NCBI GenBank assembly: GCA_024138025.1
Contig: JAMXBD010001358.1
Span: forward strand, 1-64,000
Direction of reading: 5' to 3'
Origin: Combretum micranthum
Taxonomy: Eukaryota; Streptophyta; Magnoliopsida; Myrtales; Combretaceae
DNA length: 64,000 bases
A program made the position numbers and the translations under genes. Below are positions 1-12,167 of this stretch, piece by piece. Numbering within the stretch: position 1 is the stretch's first letter; every line of letters starts with the position of its first letter. The notes under the pieces are model-generated. The model was not told where the DNA came from, did no database searches, and worked only from the letters and a program-made list of their open reading frames with translations.

Positions 1-3000
1 CCATTCATCTCTTTTCAAACCTTCCATTAAACCATAGGTAAAATCCTACTTAAATTTCTTCATCATGTTCATACAACTTAGCATGAGTTTAGTATATGTT
101 TCTTAGGCTCATATCAGTTAAAGAAGCAACAATATGTTCATGTTTTATTTTTGTTCATGTTCATATTTTACAGTATGTTATTATGTTGTTGTTATTATTG
201 TTATTATTTTTGCTCTAATATAATTTATATAATATTATGTATACTATGTATATATATTTATTTAGGGCATATAAACTCATTTGTTATTTATTTATTTTCA
301 TGTCTTACAATTTATTTATTTACTTGTTTTATGCAATTTATCAAGACTAGTCTTTCTAGTCTTAGACTTTTCCATATCAAGTCAAAACAATGTTCTTTCT
401 TTTCTTTTCTTTTGGGACTAGTCTATTCTTAGTCCCGGGTTGCCTTGATGAAGCTAAGGCTCCTAATACATGACCGAGATACCTTGATGAAGCTAAGGTT
501 CCCAATGCTTGATAATTTTATTATGTTTATTTACTTACAAGCATTTCTTTCTATCTTATTATGTATTATATTTACTTTTACATCGCCACACAATCATATT
601 CATGCATGATTAGAATATTGTTGTCTTAAATAAAAATAAAAATTGATTCTTTCTTAAATAAAGAAAAGTAAACTAGATTTCTTAACAAAAAAATTTTTAA
701 CAAAAGATCTAAGTTTTGTTTTAAACTCTTTTCATAAGATAAGCTAATCATAAATTCTAGAAGAAGTAGTAATGAAGATTTCTTCAAAATAATAAAAGGA
801 ACTCATTTATTTTATAAATCAAAACTAAATGCTCCATAAAGGAAGAATTTTTAGCATTTAAAAGATTTTAACTCAACTATACCTTTTATAAAACTTAAAT
901 AGGTTCACTATAGACTTTGAAAATCACATACTATGAAAGTATCTTCCAAACTTGAATTTTATATTGTTATTCTCTTATCAAAATGAAATTTTACTAAGTT
1001 CTAATGTTAACAATTCCTTGTTAAGAAAGTTTTTCTTATAAATTTTTCTAAATGAATTATCTTATCACTTAACAAATAGTAAGAATAAAACAAGTTTTTC
1101 AAACCAAGGTAAAGCCAACTCACTATTTTAGAAACCAATTTAGAAAAATAAAATTTGTCAGGTAAGTAAAGTTTAAAGGTAAACTTATTTCCTAAAGAAG
1201 AGAAATCATATAAAAATAAGAGGAAAACATACATTTAACATAACTTCAAATATTTAACCATATCAAAAACTTAAAGGATATTTTGAAAAGCTTATTTTCA
1301 ATCACTAGAGATAAAGTTAGTAGATAACTTAAAGAACCAAAATTTTTGAAAATGAATTTACTTTTGAAAAGTGAGAAAATGAAATTATAATAGGAAAACA
1401 TTTACTCATAACAACTCAAATATATTTTTGTTTTCCTTCTAACACTTCAAAAAGGAGAAATTCTCAAAATTTTTATCTTTTAAAAACCACCAAAGACAAA
1501 TTGTTTATGAAATATCAATATTGAGACAACACTACAAAAATCATGCATACAATATGAGTTCTTATATATGTTCAAAGGATTTTTCAACTATTATATATAT
1601 ATATATCCATATATTTTGTTTAAGGATTTTCGAATAAAGTGAAGTTTGGAAAAATCATGTTTTGTGAACTATAAATTCGTAACTAATCTGTACCGTAGTA
1701 TTTTCCAACCCAAATGGCTTGTTATGACAAAAATAACCTTAGAAATGGATAGATTTTCTCGAGTAGGTAGAAAACAGTATATTATTTACGCAATTCCAAG
1801 TTAAAATAACCAAGTTATGACCATTTTAAGTTAGAATTACCTTCTATACGAATTTTAATGATCTTATGACATAGATTTTGATAAGTACCATAGAATCAAT
1901 AAGAAATATTCATTATGGGTATTCTTCTTGATTAGGTGATCCCGATGAAGAGTATTCATACCCGAAGGATTATTTTGATTAGTGGATTTACTGATCTACT
2001 CATCCATAAGAAAGATAAATCCTTATGGCCAAGTGAGTTTATTTCCTACCTTTTACGTACTTGATTGTGCTTGTATCTAGAGGCACTAGAAGTAGGAAGA
2101 TGAAAATGAATTATGTATGATAATATTGGTTGAAAGAATGTTAAGCATTTCGAGATATGAATCGTTGTTAATTAACTTATGTTTTCTATTATTCTATAGG
2201 AGTGTGTATAAATTCTATGATCACCTTTAAATTACTCTAATCATATACTATGAATTATATTAATTGATTCATGCATATCACGTAGTTAGTTTCATTGCAT
2301 GAGCTACTATTCTCGATGAGACAAGAGTATAGTAGCCGGGTGTGCAGTAGCCAGAAATCTGCAAGATGGTGATTATGAGCCTGAAAGAACTACTTTGAGA
2401 TGGGTGAGTAGGCGCCTGAAATAAACTACATGAGTTGGATTTAAAGATGGGTTTTAAAGAGCCTAGAACACCTAACCCTGAATGGAGGGGTAAATCCATT
2501 CAAACATATGAATTTTGGTAGATCATATGTATTGCTTGATCACTTGCTTGATGCATTCATATGATTGTTTAATAACTTCATTGAAATTATTTATACAAGT
2601 ACGTTGATTCAGGAATATTCTCACTAAGCTAGTTATGCTTATACTCCGATAGATCTTTGTCGTAACAGGACTATATCTTTTATACCCAAGGACTTCATAT
2701 ACTCGAGAGGGATGATGTTTTAGAAAAACTTCTAGAAATCTTTTGAAGATCTTAGGTTAAATATTCTTTAATATCCTTTAGTGTTAGTATTATTTTGTTG
2801 TGAGAAAGATTAAGTTGGTATTATGATTGTTTGGAGAATTATAGGGGAAACCCCCTAAGATGATGTAAGGATTATATTCTCTTAATAACAAATTGGATGA
2901 TTATCTAGATTCTTGTATGTTGTATTTATTATCTCGAACTATACATCCCATCGGTGTCTCTTATTGTTGTGATAGATGTCTTACATATGGTGTTGAAAAC

Positions 3001-3087
3001 TTTCGCATGACTTTAGGAGGTCATTCTTAAGTTTTAATATCGTATGTAGCAGACTGCCACGTTTAGGGTACCCTTTGGGGAGTGACA
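1..3087 (+). mobile_element. Right part of a long Ty3/gypsy-type LTR (left end outside window)
   Basis: The segment has no long ORF and ends in GGGGAGTGACA, an LTR-type terminus (minus strand TGTCACTCCCC). It is collinear with 56590-59746: a splice-donor-like GGTAAAA near 36 matches the one near 56590. A pair of CCTTGATGAAGCTAAGG motifs (441-505) matches the pair at 57003-57060. The closing block GCAGACTGCCACGTTTAGGGT (about 3047) matches GGCGGACTGCCACATTTAGGGT at 59707. No primer site or polypurine tract follows 3087, so a solo LTR or an outer LTR edge is likely. No host gene is seen inside. The ORF at 151-432 is low-complexity and not believed. Confidence 0.7.
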
Positions 3088-3660
3088 ATAGCAACAAGGG
3101 AAAAAAATAAGCCCACGCCTCACGCCACATCCCGTGGCAAGGGGCATGGCCTTACCTGTATCTTCCTTCACCACACACCTGTGCCACAGGGTCTAGTTGG
3201 TTCTGACCATGTGGTGGGCTAGTATGCCTTTCACCATCCCCTCGTGCCAAGGGTCATGGTCGGTTCCATCCAAGTGTACTAAAGGGGGTTGGGCTGACAT
3301 GCCCCCTACCACACCCCATGATAAGGGGCATGGTAGCACAGCAGCAATCATGTGCTCGACATGCCCCTTTGGCTAGGGTGTAGTCGGTGCTCCAATTCCT
3401 CTTATGGGTTGCAAAATGTGTTCCATGCTCCTTGTATCAACCCAGTTGTATTTTCACTTCATTACTCCTCTCAATTTCCTCTTTTCAAAGCAAATCTTGG
3501 TCCCCTACAAAATAAGCACCCTGGGATAATCACTCTTGCTTAAACAAAAAGATAAAATCATAGAAATTAAGAACAAAAGAGGGTGAAAATTTTGGCATTA
3601 AATGCCTCTCCAAAATGCTTTATTTAACATCGTTAGCTCGACGTAATGAAATGATCAACT
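3088..3660 (-). other. Non-coding tail of the Athila-type element with CATGCCCC/GGGGCATGG palindromes
   Basis: This lies between the end of the integrase ORF and the neighbouring LTR. From 3110 to 3375 it has repeated GGGGCATGG and CCACGCC-type words. These resemble the CCACGCCCC words in the Athila 5' LTR at 18090-18170, so it may be 3' untranslated sequence or an eroded LTR fragment. No Athila 3' LTR terminus (AACTATCA) and no envelope-like ORF is visible. The 3' end of the element is therefore truncated or lies beyond the left edge, cut off by the LTR ending at 3087. Confidence 0.45.
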
Positions 3661-4833
3661 TTAAGTGGCAGTGGAGAGAAGACTAAGTTCTTCTCTTTCC
3701 TCAAGGCTTTTATAGTCTCCCAAATACTTTAACCTTTGCCCATTGACTTTAAAAACGCCTTTTTCGGGATGTTCCAACTCCACAGTGCCATAAGGAAAAA
3801 CTTTTCGTACTTGAAACAGACCAGACCATCTAGACTTGACTTTCCTCGGCAATAACCTTAACTTGGAATTGAAAAACAAGACAAAGTCTCCTTCTTTGAA
3901 CTGTTTTGATTGTTTGAATTCTTGAATCACGGTACCTCTAGGGTTTTCCTTTATAAATGTGCGCGTTATCATAAGCCATAAGTCACCATTCATCCAAATC
4001 ATTTAGTTCCAACTTTCTTTGGTCCCTATCCTTGATCAAATCCAGATTCACCATTTTGATAGCCCAATAAGCCTTGTGCTTTATCTCAACCGGAAGGTGA
4101 CACACCTTCCCATAGACTAAACTATAAGGAGTGAAACCAAAAGCAGTTTTATAAGCAGTTCGATATGCCCATAGAGCTTCATTTAACTTCTCTGCCCAAT
4201 CCTGCCTATTAGTTGCAACTGATTTCTCCAAAATCCGCTTTAACTCCCTATTAGAAAGTTCTACTTGGCCACTTGATTGAGGATGATAGGGGGAGGCCAA
4301 TCGATGTGTCACTCCATATCGTTTGAGTACTTTTTCAATCTGAGTATTGCAAAAGTGTGTGCCCCTATCACTGATGAGTGCCCATGGGGCTTCTTCGAAA
4401 ACTTGACAACCACTCTGGCATCATTTGTAGGTAAGGCTTGCACCTCGACCCACTTGGACACATAGTCCACAACGACAAGAATGTAATTATTTCCAAATGA
4501 AGGGGGAAATGGTCCCATGAAGTCAATTCCCCAAACATAGAATAATTCACACTCTAGGATGTATTGTTGTGGCATTTCATCTCTTCTAGAGATATTTCCA
4601 GCTCTCTGACATCTATCGCATTAAGCTACATAACCTTGAGCTTCTCTAAACAATGATAGCCAATAAAACCTTGCTTCTAACACCTTGTAAGCAGTTCTAT
4701 TAACATTGTGGTGTCCTCCAACGGGTCCAGTGTGTCAATGAAATAGAATTTTCCATCCCTCAACTTAAGATACACGTCTTCTAATCATTTGATCTATATA
4801 AATCCTAAACAAATACGGATCTTCCTAGAAATA
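3661..4833 (-). pseudogene. Athila-type Ty3/gypsy integrase, frameshifted
   Basis: Reading on the minus strand from 4833, the RNase H-integrase linker continues after the copia insertion with an in-frame TAG. A zinc-finger [14 protein letters not shown] block follows (about 4620-4570). The integrase core then starts with [10 protein letters not shown] (first catalytic Asp). Near 4390 the reading frame changes and several residues before the second Asp (ISDRGTHF) are missing. The third acidic residue lies in [14 protein letters not shown] (about 4250). The C-terminal part (4002-3661) is in another frame and includes the basic LLPRKVKSRWSGLFQV segment of gypsy integrases. The catalytic acidic residues are still readable, but the frame breaks and stops make it non-functional. 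Confidence 0.85.
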
Positions 4834-5409
4834 TGTTAGTGATTGTGGCCTAGGTCAATTACTAAGTATTGTTATTTCATGTACTTGAGGCCAATCACCA
4901 GTTAGTGATTTATTTTTAAAAATCAAATGGGAAGAGTAAATAAATTATTATTATGAATAATAATTTACTATCACTACCAACCTTAATAAGATTAGGGGCA
5001 TTATTACCAGTACAAAATACTGACATAATATAAATAGGTGTGATAGTGTCTCACTAGGGTTAAGATGTTTACTGTCACATTAGACAGCAAAGAAATTCTA
5101 TAACCCTAAAAGAGAAACACAAGAAAACAAGATTCTTCTCAAATAATCTAGAAGCATTCTAGATTGTGCTAGCACACAAAGGTGATTCCTTTTGGAGACA
5201 CTTATTGGTGTAGACAAAGTAGAGGATGCTACGAAATTGTGGTACCTTGTAGATCCGGATTGATATCAATTTTCACAAATTCGAAATTGCAAGGTATTAT
5301 TTCGAATCATCTTTTTGTATCCGATTTAATTAGAACACATGGATCCAGGCTTTAGGGTTTTAATTTTTCCACTGCAAATAAGATTTAAAATTTCGTATGA
5401 AACCCTACA
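4834..5409 (+). repeat. Copia 5' LTR (576 bp)
   Basis: It starts TGTTAG and ends TACA, followed after one base by the primer binding site. It contains TATAAATAGG near 5030, the probable promoter. The near-identical partner is 12168-12736. Confidence 0.95.
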
Positions 5410-5410
5410 A

Positions 5411-5423
5411 TGGTATCAAAGCC
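5411..5423 (+). other. Copia primer binding site (initiator tRNA-Met type)
   Basis: TGGTATCAAAGCC lies one base after the 5' LTR. It matches the usual plant primer site TGGTATCAGAGCC with one change (G to A). Confidence 0.9.
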
Positions 5424-7299
5424 ACTTGTGTTCTTAATTAAATTAGAATCTATTTTTCTATCTACATATGATGTAGTGTTATTTTGTGATTAATATGCGG
5501 TTGAAATTAGATTCGAATAAGTTACAGCGAATAAATTCATAGAATTCGATTTTATGATTTTCGTATCTATTCATGTTAATTGCAATATTAATTCGTTATT
5601 ATGCATGATGGAATCAATACGAATATGATTCTGCATGTGATATAATAAAATTCGAAATTTTGAAAATCAAATCTGTTATTGTGCATGAGGGGTAAAACAG
5701 ATCTAATTAGATTAGGTTAACATTGAATATATATATATATATATATATATGTTGATATATCTATAAGTGTGTTTTTGGCGTTTTTCAATGGGGTTAAAAG
5801 GATCTGATAGATTTCGAATCAATCAGGTTTAGTATGTTTAATATGATTAAACATGTTTCAAAATTCATTATTCAAGGATCGGATGTATATTGTTCAATCG
5901 TTGAACAGATCAGCAAATTTCAATCGTGTATGACATGAATTACAATTGTGAATTGTATTAATTTTTTTTTAAATCGAATAAAATTTTTGCAGTTCAATAA
6001 TTAAAGTCATATTTTTGTATTGTTGTAAATCTGGGTTTTAAGAATCGAATATTTTATTTTGCAATATTTTGAAATCCAAATTGAAAGATTTGATTTTTCA
6101 ATGAATTTTAAAACCCAGATTTGATGGACTTTTGTTTTACGAATTAATAAGGACTTATATTTTTCAAAGGATCTTCTAACCCAAATTTTTCAATTTCGTC
6201 TAGGTTTCAGGGACGCTGTCCCCTTAACCCCTGCCCGCTAACCACAAGGGGCTCCTTGACCCCTATAAGATGCATTGCTTAATTCCATAAGCATTAAATA
6301 AAGATAGTTAATATAAAGATCATCTTTTTAAGTATTTTAAAATTGTATGAATGACTATCATATGTGCTTATGTTATATGTACAATGCATAGCATGGCTCT
6401 AAGACCCATGTGATTGGCAGGTTTTATTCTTTTGGTTTTTATAGGTTGTAATTTTAAATACGACCTGCGTGTCGTTTATTTTATTGTAATATATCTTTTC
6501 TACTCATAGAAGTAGGATTTTTGTATCTATTCATTATTGTAATGAAGACAAGGACATGTCATGAAGACCCTCCTTAATCCATGGTGATGGAGAAACAAGG
6601 ATCATGAAGAAGATGCAAGAAAAATTTGCAACTCAATACCATGAAGATGGTTCTCACCTTAGGATTGGACCATTGATTTTCATATTGGGTTATGAAAATC
6701 AATATAGAATAAGGGGCCATGCTATGACACTTTTCTTTATTTTATAAATTTGATATATCATGAGATGATGTATGTATATGTATGTGATACTAAATTTACT
6801 ACCATGTATGCTTGAATATCTATTACAAATGATGATAGAAAATAGAATAACAATAATCAAACTCCCTCAATAATTTTAAGTTTAATGCCATCCATGTCAA
6901 AACACCTGTCAAGAATTTGATCACCATAATGTGGGTCTGCCAAAGTAGAGTGCATTAGGTTATCTTAGTAAGGCAGGATAGGTAATGGTGCTACTTATGA
7001 GTTTAACATGGTTAGACTTAATTAGGCCATCAAAATGGTTTTGGGCCTAAGGCATTAGATGGGATTCAAACATACCAGGACATATGATGTCAAGAATCCC
7101 ATAAACAATCTAAGAGTTACATGTGATGTAATTGGGAAAAAGTTCCCTACCTAAATAACTTAAGTTTAAGTGTCATGCCAAAGCTAACTTAGAATTAAGT
7201 GAAATATGGTTCTTAGCCCACTAAAATGCAATAATTAAGTATAGTTACTTAAATGATGAGGGTCATTGATTTAGTGGGAGTTATTATTTGATGCCTCAA

Positions 7300-7330
<31 letters not shown>

Positions 7331-7358
7331 TTAACTTTGCATATTTAACTGTAGATCA
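5424..7358 (+). other. Long copia leader (about 1.9 kb) without ORFs
   Basis: This is AT-rich sequence between primer site and gag start, with (TA)n runs near 5728-5750 and 7301-7324. No coding potential is recognised. The length is large for a copia leader. Confidence 0.7.
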
Positions 7359-8160
7359 ATGGCTGCAAACAACACTTCACACTTATCTTTGCGATCAGTC
7401 CTTGAGAAGGACAAATTAATTAAGACCAATTTTCTAGATTGGTTCAGGAACTTGAGAATTGTTCTCAAGAATGAAAAGAAACTTTATGTCCTTGATGAGC
7501 CTATTCCTGAGGAGCCTCCAACTAATGCTCCAAAAGCTCAAAAGGATGCTTATAAGAAGCATTATGATGACTCTTTAGAAGTAGGATGCCTAATGCTTGC
7601 AACCATGAGTCCAGAACTTCAAAAGGGTCTAGAAAACATGGAGGCTCGTGAGATGATCCTCCATCTCAAGGAAATGTTCCAGCAAAAAGCTAGGCAGGAG
7701 AGGTATGAGACTACCCAGGCCTTACATTCTTGTAAGATGGTTGAAGGAGGTTCAGTAAGTGCCCATGTCCTGAAGATGAAAGGATATATTGATCATCTTG
7801 ATAGGTCGGGGTTTCCAATAAGTCAAGAATTTGCTACTGATTTGATCCTTAATTCGCTGCCAGATAGTTATGACCAGTTCGTCATGAACTACACAATGAA
7901 TAATATGGACAAATCAATCTATGAATTGCATTCAATGCTTAAGACTGCTGAGGTTAATATCAAAAAGAAGAAGCCCGGCAATATCTTAATGGTTCAAAAA
8001 GGGAAGGGCATGAAAAGGAAGGGTAAAGGAAATGCTAAGGTTCAAAGCCTAAGCCCAAGCCCAAACCAAAGGCTAAACCTCCTAAGGAAGGAGTTTGGTT
8101 TCACTGCAATGAACCAGGTCACTGGAAAAGGAGCTGTAAACTCTATCTGGAAGATATGAA
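7359..8160 (+). pseudogene. Copia gag (UBN2-like), broken before the zinc knuckle
   Basis: ATG at 7359 opens about 230 gag-like residues: NFLDWFRNLRIVLKNEKK near the start, LKMKGYIDHLDRSGF in the middle and LPDSYDQFVMNYTMNNMDKS further on. This is the typical retrotransposon gag of plant copia elements, which forms the virus-like particle. Near 8050 the frame slips. The correct frame then reads a Lys-Pro-rich linker and a zinc knuckle in which the first Cys of CX2CX4HX4C is Trp (VWFHCNEPGHWKRSC, about 8089-8133). The tail printed by the original frame after about 8050 is nonsense. Frameshift plus a lost zinc ligand indicate decay. Confidence 0.9.
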
Positions 8161-8392
8161 AAGGAAGAAGAGTAGTCAGACTACTGCTTTAGGTATTTAT
8201 GTTATAGAAATAAATTTATATGTCTCTACTTCTTGGGTATTAGATACCATATGTGGATCTCACATTTGTACAAATGTGCAGGGTCTTAGTAAGAGTAGAG
8301 ATCTGAAGAAGGGCGAGGTTAACTTACGAGTGGGCAATGGAGCAAGGGTTGCTAATGTTGAACAATTGCTACTATGTTCCTACTTTGAGTAG
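8134..8392 (+). pseudogene. Copia aspartic protease, active site altered
   Basis: The frame following the zinc knuckle reads WVLDTICGSHIC near 8235. In the family the catalytic triad is Asp-Thr-Gly. Here Gly is replaced by Ile (codon 8249-8251), although the catalytic Asp remains. The frame ends in a stop at 8390-8392, and the polyprotein continues in another frame from about 8345, a further frameshift. Confidence 0.8.
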
Positions 8393-9650
8393 GGACATTA
8401 TTTTTGTTTCATGTTTAGATATTGAAGGATTTTCATTTATTATTAAGAATAATAAATGCTCCATTTATAATAAAGACATGTTTTATGCAAATGTTAATTT
8501 ACATGATGGTCTTTATGTTCTAAATCTGAAACCTGATAATGTATCTATCTATAACATAAATACTAAGAAACTTAAATCTGATGATTTAAATATGACCTAC
8601 CTATGGCATTGTCATCTTGGTCACATCAATGAGAAACGCATATCGAAGCTCCATAAGGATGGATTCTTGAATTCATTTGATCTTGAATCATATGAGACAT
8701 GCAAGCCCTGTTTATTAGGCAAGATGACCAAAGATCCCTTCACTGGGCACAGTGAAAGGGCAATGGATTTATTGGGCCCAATACATACTGATGTATGTGG
8801 CCCATTAACCATTGCTTCTAGAGAAGGTTATCAGTACTTCATCACATTTACTGATGATTTCAGTAGATATGGATATGTCTTTTTTATGAGGCATAAATTT
8901 GAATCGTTTGAAATGTTTAAAACTTTTCAGAATGAAGTACAAAATCAGCTTGGCAAAACTATTAAAATGCTTCGATCAAATCAAGGTAACGAATATCTAA
9001 GCCAAGAATTTAATGACCATCTTAGAAATTATGGAATAATTTCACAATTAACTCCACCTGGAACACCACAGTGGAATGGTGTATCAGAAAGGAGAAATAG
9101 AACCTTATTAGATATGGTTCGATCTATGATGAGTCAAACAGATCTTCTTCCATCCTTTTGGGGCTATGCCCTAGAGACAGTTGCATTCACATTAAATTGT
9201 GTTCCTTCTAAAGCGGTAGAAAAGACAACATATGAGATATGGATCGAAAAAAGGCCTAGTCTGTCTTTCCTCAAGATTTGGGGTTGTGAGGCTTATGTGA
9301 GACGTCTAGCCTCAGATAAATTAAGACCTAAATCAAATAAATGCCTTTTTGTGGGGTACTCAAAAGAAACCAAAGGGTACTACTTTTATAATCCCTCCGA
9401 AAACAATGTGTTTGTCACTCGGAATGGCATCTTCTTAGAGAAAGAGTTTATCTATGGAAGAACTAGTGGGAGTAAAGTATATCTTGAAGAAGTTCAAGAT
9501 ACACAAAATAGTGTAATACCGCCAATAGAAAGTCAACAAGTCACACAGTTACCTATTGACCCTCCACAAATAGCACAAGCCCTACGCAGGTTTGATAGGG
9601 TACAACATCAACCTGAGAGATATGGATTTCTCATTACAAATAGTTGTGAT
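8345..9650 (+). pseudogene. Copia integrase with second catalytic Asp replaced by Asn
   Basis: The frame opens with the pre-integrase HHCC zinc finger (WHCHLGHINEKRISKL about 8604, ETCKPCLLGKM about 8695). The core follows: HTDVCGPL (first Asp), FITFTDDFSRYGYVFF, and WNGVSERRNRT (catalytic Glu, about 9075). At 8979-8981 the second catalytic Asp of the DDE triad is Asn (LRSNQGNEY). The C-terminal GCEAYVRR and KCLFVGYS blocks are present. The frame is open for about 430 codons, but the integrase should be inactive. Confidence 0.9.
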
Positions 9651-10671
9651 GTGTTGCTCATGGATCATAATGAGCCTACTACCTACCAGGAAGCCATGAT
9701 GGGACTATATTCTGAGAAATGGCTGGAAGCCATGAAATCTGAAATACAATCCATGGATGACAATCAAGTATGGACTTTGATTGATCCACCTGAAGGTATA
9801 AAGACCATTGGGTGCAAATGGGTTTTCAAGAAGAAAACCGATATGGATGGTAATGTGCAGACCTTTAAAGCACGACTAGTGGCAAAAGGTTTCAAGCAAA
9901 CACATGGTATAGACTATGATGAAACTTTTCACCAGTTGCTATGCTTAAATCCATCAGGATTCTTATTGCCATTGCTGCATACTATGATTACGAGATCTGG
10001 CAAATGGATGTCAAAACAGCGTTTCTTAATGGAAACCTGCTTGAGGATGTGTATATGACACAACCAGAGGGTTTTGTTCATCCCAAGGATTCTACAAAGG
10101 TTTGCAAGCTTCAAAGATCCATTTATGGATTGAAGCAGGCATCTCGGAGTTGGAATCTTCGATTTGATGAAGCAGTCAAAAAGTTTGGATTCATAAAAAA
10201 TGAAGATGAACCTTGTGTCTACAAGAAAATTAGTGGGAGTGCAGTAGTCTTCCTAGTGCTATATGTGGATGACATATTACTCATTGGAAATGATATTCCT
10301 ATCTTACAGAGTGTAAAGACTTGGTTAGGAAAGTGTTTTTCAATGAAAGACTTAGGCGAGGCTGCCTATATTTTAGCTTTAAGATCTATAGAGATAGATC
10401 TAGAAAGATCATTAGCCTAAGTCAGAGTGCATATATAGACAAAGTATTGAATCGGTTCAATATGCAAGATTCCAAAAGAGGATTCTTGCCAATGTCACAT
10501 GATACAAATCTAAGCGAGACTCAATGTCCAATGACAAATGATAAGCGAGATCACATGAGTAAGATTCCTTATGCTTCGGCAATTAGATCAATCATGTATG
10601 CCATGTTATGCACTCGACCAGATGTGTCATATGCATTAAGCATAACTAGTAGATACTGGTCAGACCCTTGA
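9651..10671 (+). pseudogene. Copia reverse transcriptase, two frameshifts and a nonsense codon
   Basis: The RT starts with the TYQEAMMG / KWLEAMKSEIQSM block and KWVFKKKTDMDGNV, then KARLVAKGFKQTHGIDYDETF. The frame breaks near 9935 and resumes as WQMDVKTAFLNGNLLEDVYM (first catalytic Asp) and LYVDDILLIGND (YVDD, about 10259-10296). It breaks again near 10370 and resumes with SQSAYIDKVLNRFNM, YASAIRSIMYAMLCTRPDVSYA. A TGA follows at 10669-10671. Palm motifs survive, but the ORF is in three pieces. Confidence 0.92.
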
Positions 10672-11241
10672 GAAGCTTATTGGACAACAGTTAAGAATAT
10701 TCTTAAGTACTTAAGAAGAACTAAAGATACATTCTTGATATATGAAGGATTGGAAGACGAGCTGGTTGTAAATGGTTACACAGATGCAAGTTTCCAATCT
10801 GACCCTGATGATTTTATATCACAATCCGGATATGTTTTTTGCTTAAATGGAGGTGCAATAAGCTGAAAAAGTTCAAAGCAAAGCACTATAGCAGATTCTA
10901 CAACAGAAGCTGCATCAGATGCAGCTAAGAAGGCAGTTTGGATAAAGAAGTTCATTACAGAACTAGGTATTGTTCCTAGCATTGCAAATCCAGTAAACCT
11001 TTATTGTGATAATAATGGTGCTATTGCACAAGATAAGGAACCCATATCACATCAACGATCCAAACATATACTCAGACGTTATCATTTCATTCAAGAGATC
11101 GTTGAAAGAGGGAATGTCAAAATATGCAGAGTTTCATCTAATGACAATATTGCTGATCCACTTACTAAGCCTCTTGTACAGACAAAGCATGATTACCATA
11201 CTAGGTCAATGGGTGTTAGATACATATATGATTTGGCCTAG
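10672..11241 (+). pseudogene. Copia RNase H domain with internal stop
   Basis: After the TGA the same frame continues EAYWTTVKNILKYLRRTKDT and GYTDASFQSDPDDFISQSGY. An in-frame TGA at about 10864 replaces a conserved Trp (AIS*KSSKQ). DSTTEAASDAAKKAVW, LYCDNNGAI, KHILRRYHFI and DNIADPLTKPL follow, and the ORF ends at TAG 11239-11241. The family's TEAEY motif is altered to TEAAS. Confidence 0.88.
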
Positions 11242-12167
11242 TGCAAGTGGAAGATTGTTAGTGATTGTGCCCTAGGCCAATTACTAAGTATTGTCATTTT
11301 ATTTGTATTTTAATTAAGAGGAATTTTTTATTATAAAGTTTAGATGTTTACTTTATAATAAAGATTCATGAATAATCTATTTATTCTTGAATATTCATTA
11401 TTGTGGGATGGTAATGAATTACATCCAGAGTGAGTTTTATTAGATAATCATGAGATGTTTATGTGTATAGAGATATAGGTAAAACTCATATGTATATATA
11501 TTAGAGATCTATATATATTAGACTGACCCGCTATGCGATCACTACATGAATCAGGTCATAAGTGATTCTCATAATAACAATGTCAATACATCCTTAGACC
11601 TGAAATCACCATAGTTTCCAACATGAGTGACATTATGTCTCGACTAAATCAAACGTTGTTCTTAACCGAATAATTATAAAGGTTTTGATTGGGCATGATG
11701 TAAATCATGTAGAGGGGGTTGAGTGATTAAGATGGGATTTGTCCCTCTCTTTGAGAGAGATATCTTTGGCCCCTCGATAAGTGAGACTACAAATGCATGG
11801 CCATGCTCAAATGAATTGATAAGTGTTATCAATTTCATTTGTTTTATCAGTTCACTTAGAGATCGAGAAACAACAAGATTGAATGATATAAGAATGACAC
11901 TGTCCATGTCTTATATTCGATCTAGATATCGCGAGACAAAAGGATGATGACATAAGTTATAGAACAGGTAAAATCGGATCACCGATCTTCATTTGATTTG
12001 GGTAAACATAATGTCTTGCTAGAGGCCCTTATGTTTTGTTTACTGAAAAACGTTTTTAAGTTAATGCCAATATCAAATGAACCTACAGGTCACACACAAA
12101 AGAATAAGCAAAAAGGGATCATGGATTTTAGATATATGTGTGATTTGGCCTAGTGCAAGTGGGAGAT
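11242..12167 (+). other. Copia 3' untranslated region with a duplicated PPT/LTR head; true PPT at 12157-12167
   Basis: Directly after the pol stop, AAGTGGAAGAT (11245-11255) is followed by TGTTAGTGATTGTGCC. This is an LTR-like head that matches the real LTR for about 45 bp and then diverges. At 12129-12216 the same block recurs: the last pol codons, AAGTGGGAGAT, then the true LTR. The intervening roughly 900 bp has no coding potential that I accept (ORFs at 11674-11907 and 11723-11947 are on opposite strands and unlike known proteins). Confidence 0.7.

Noticed and set aside
3088..3660. An Athila envelope-like ORF or 3' LTR
   Set aside because: No hydrophobic or coiled frame is present, and no AACTATCA or TGATCATTG LTR terminus is found.
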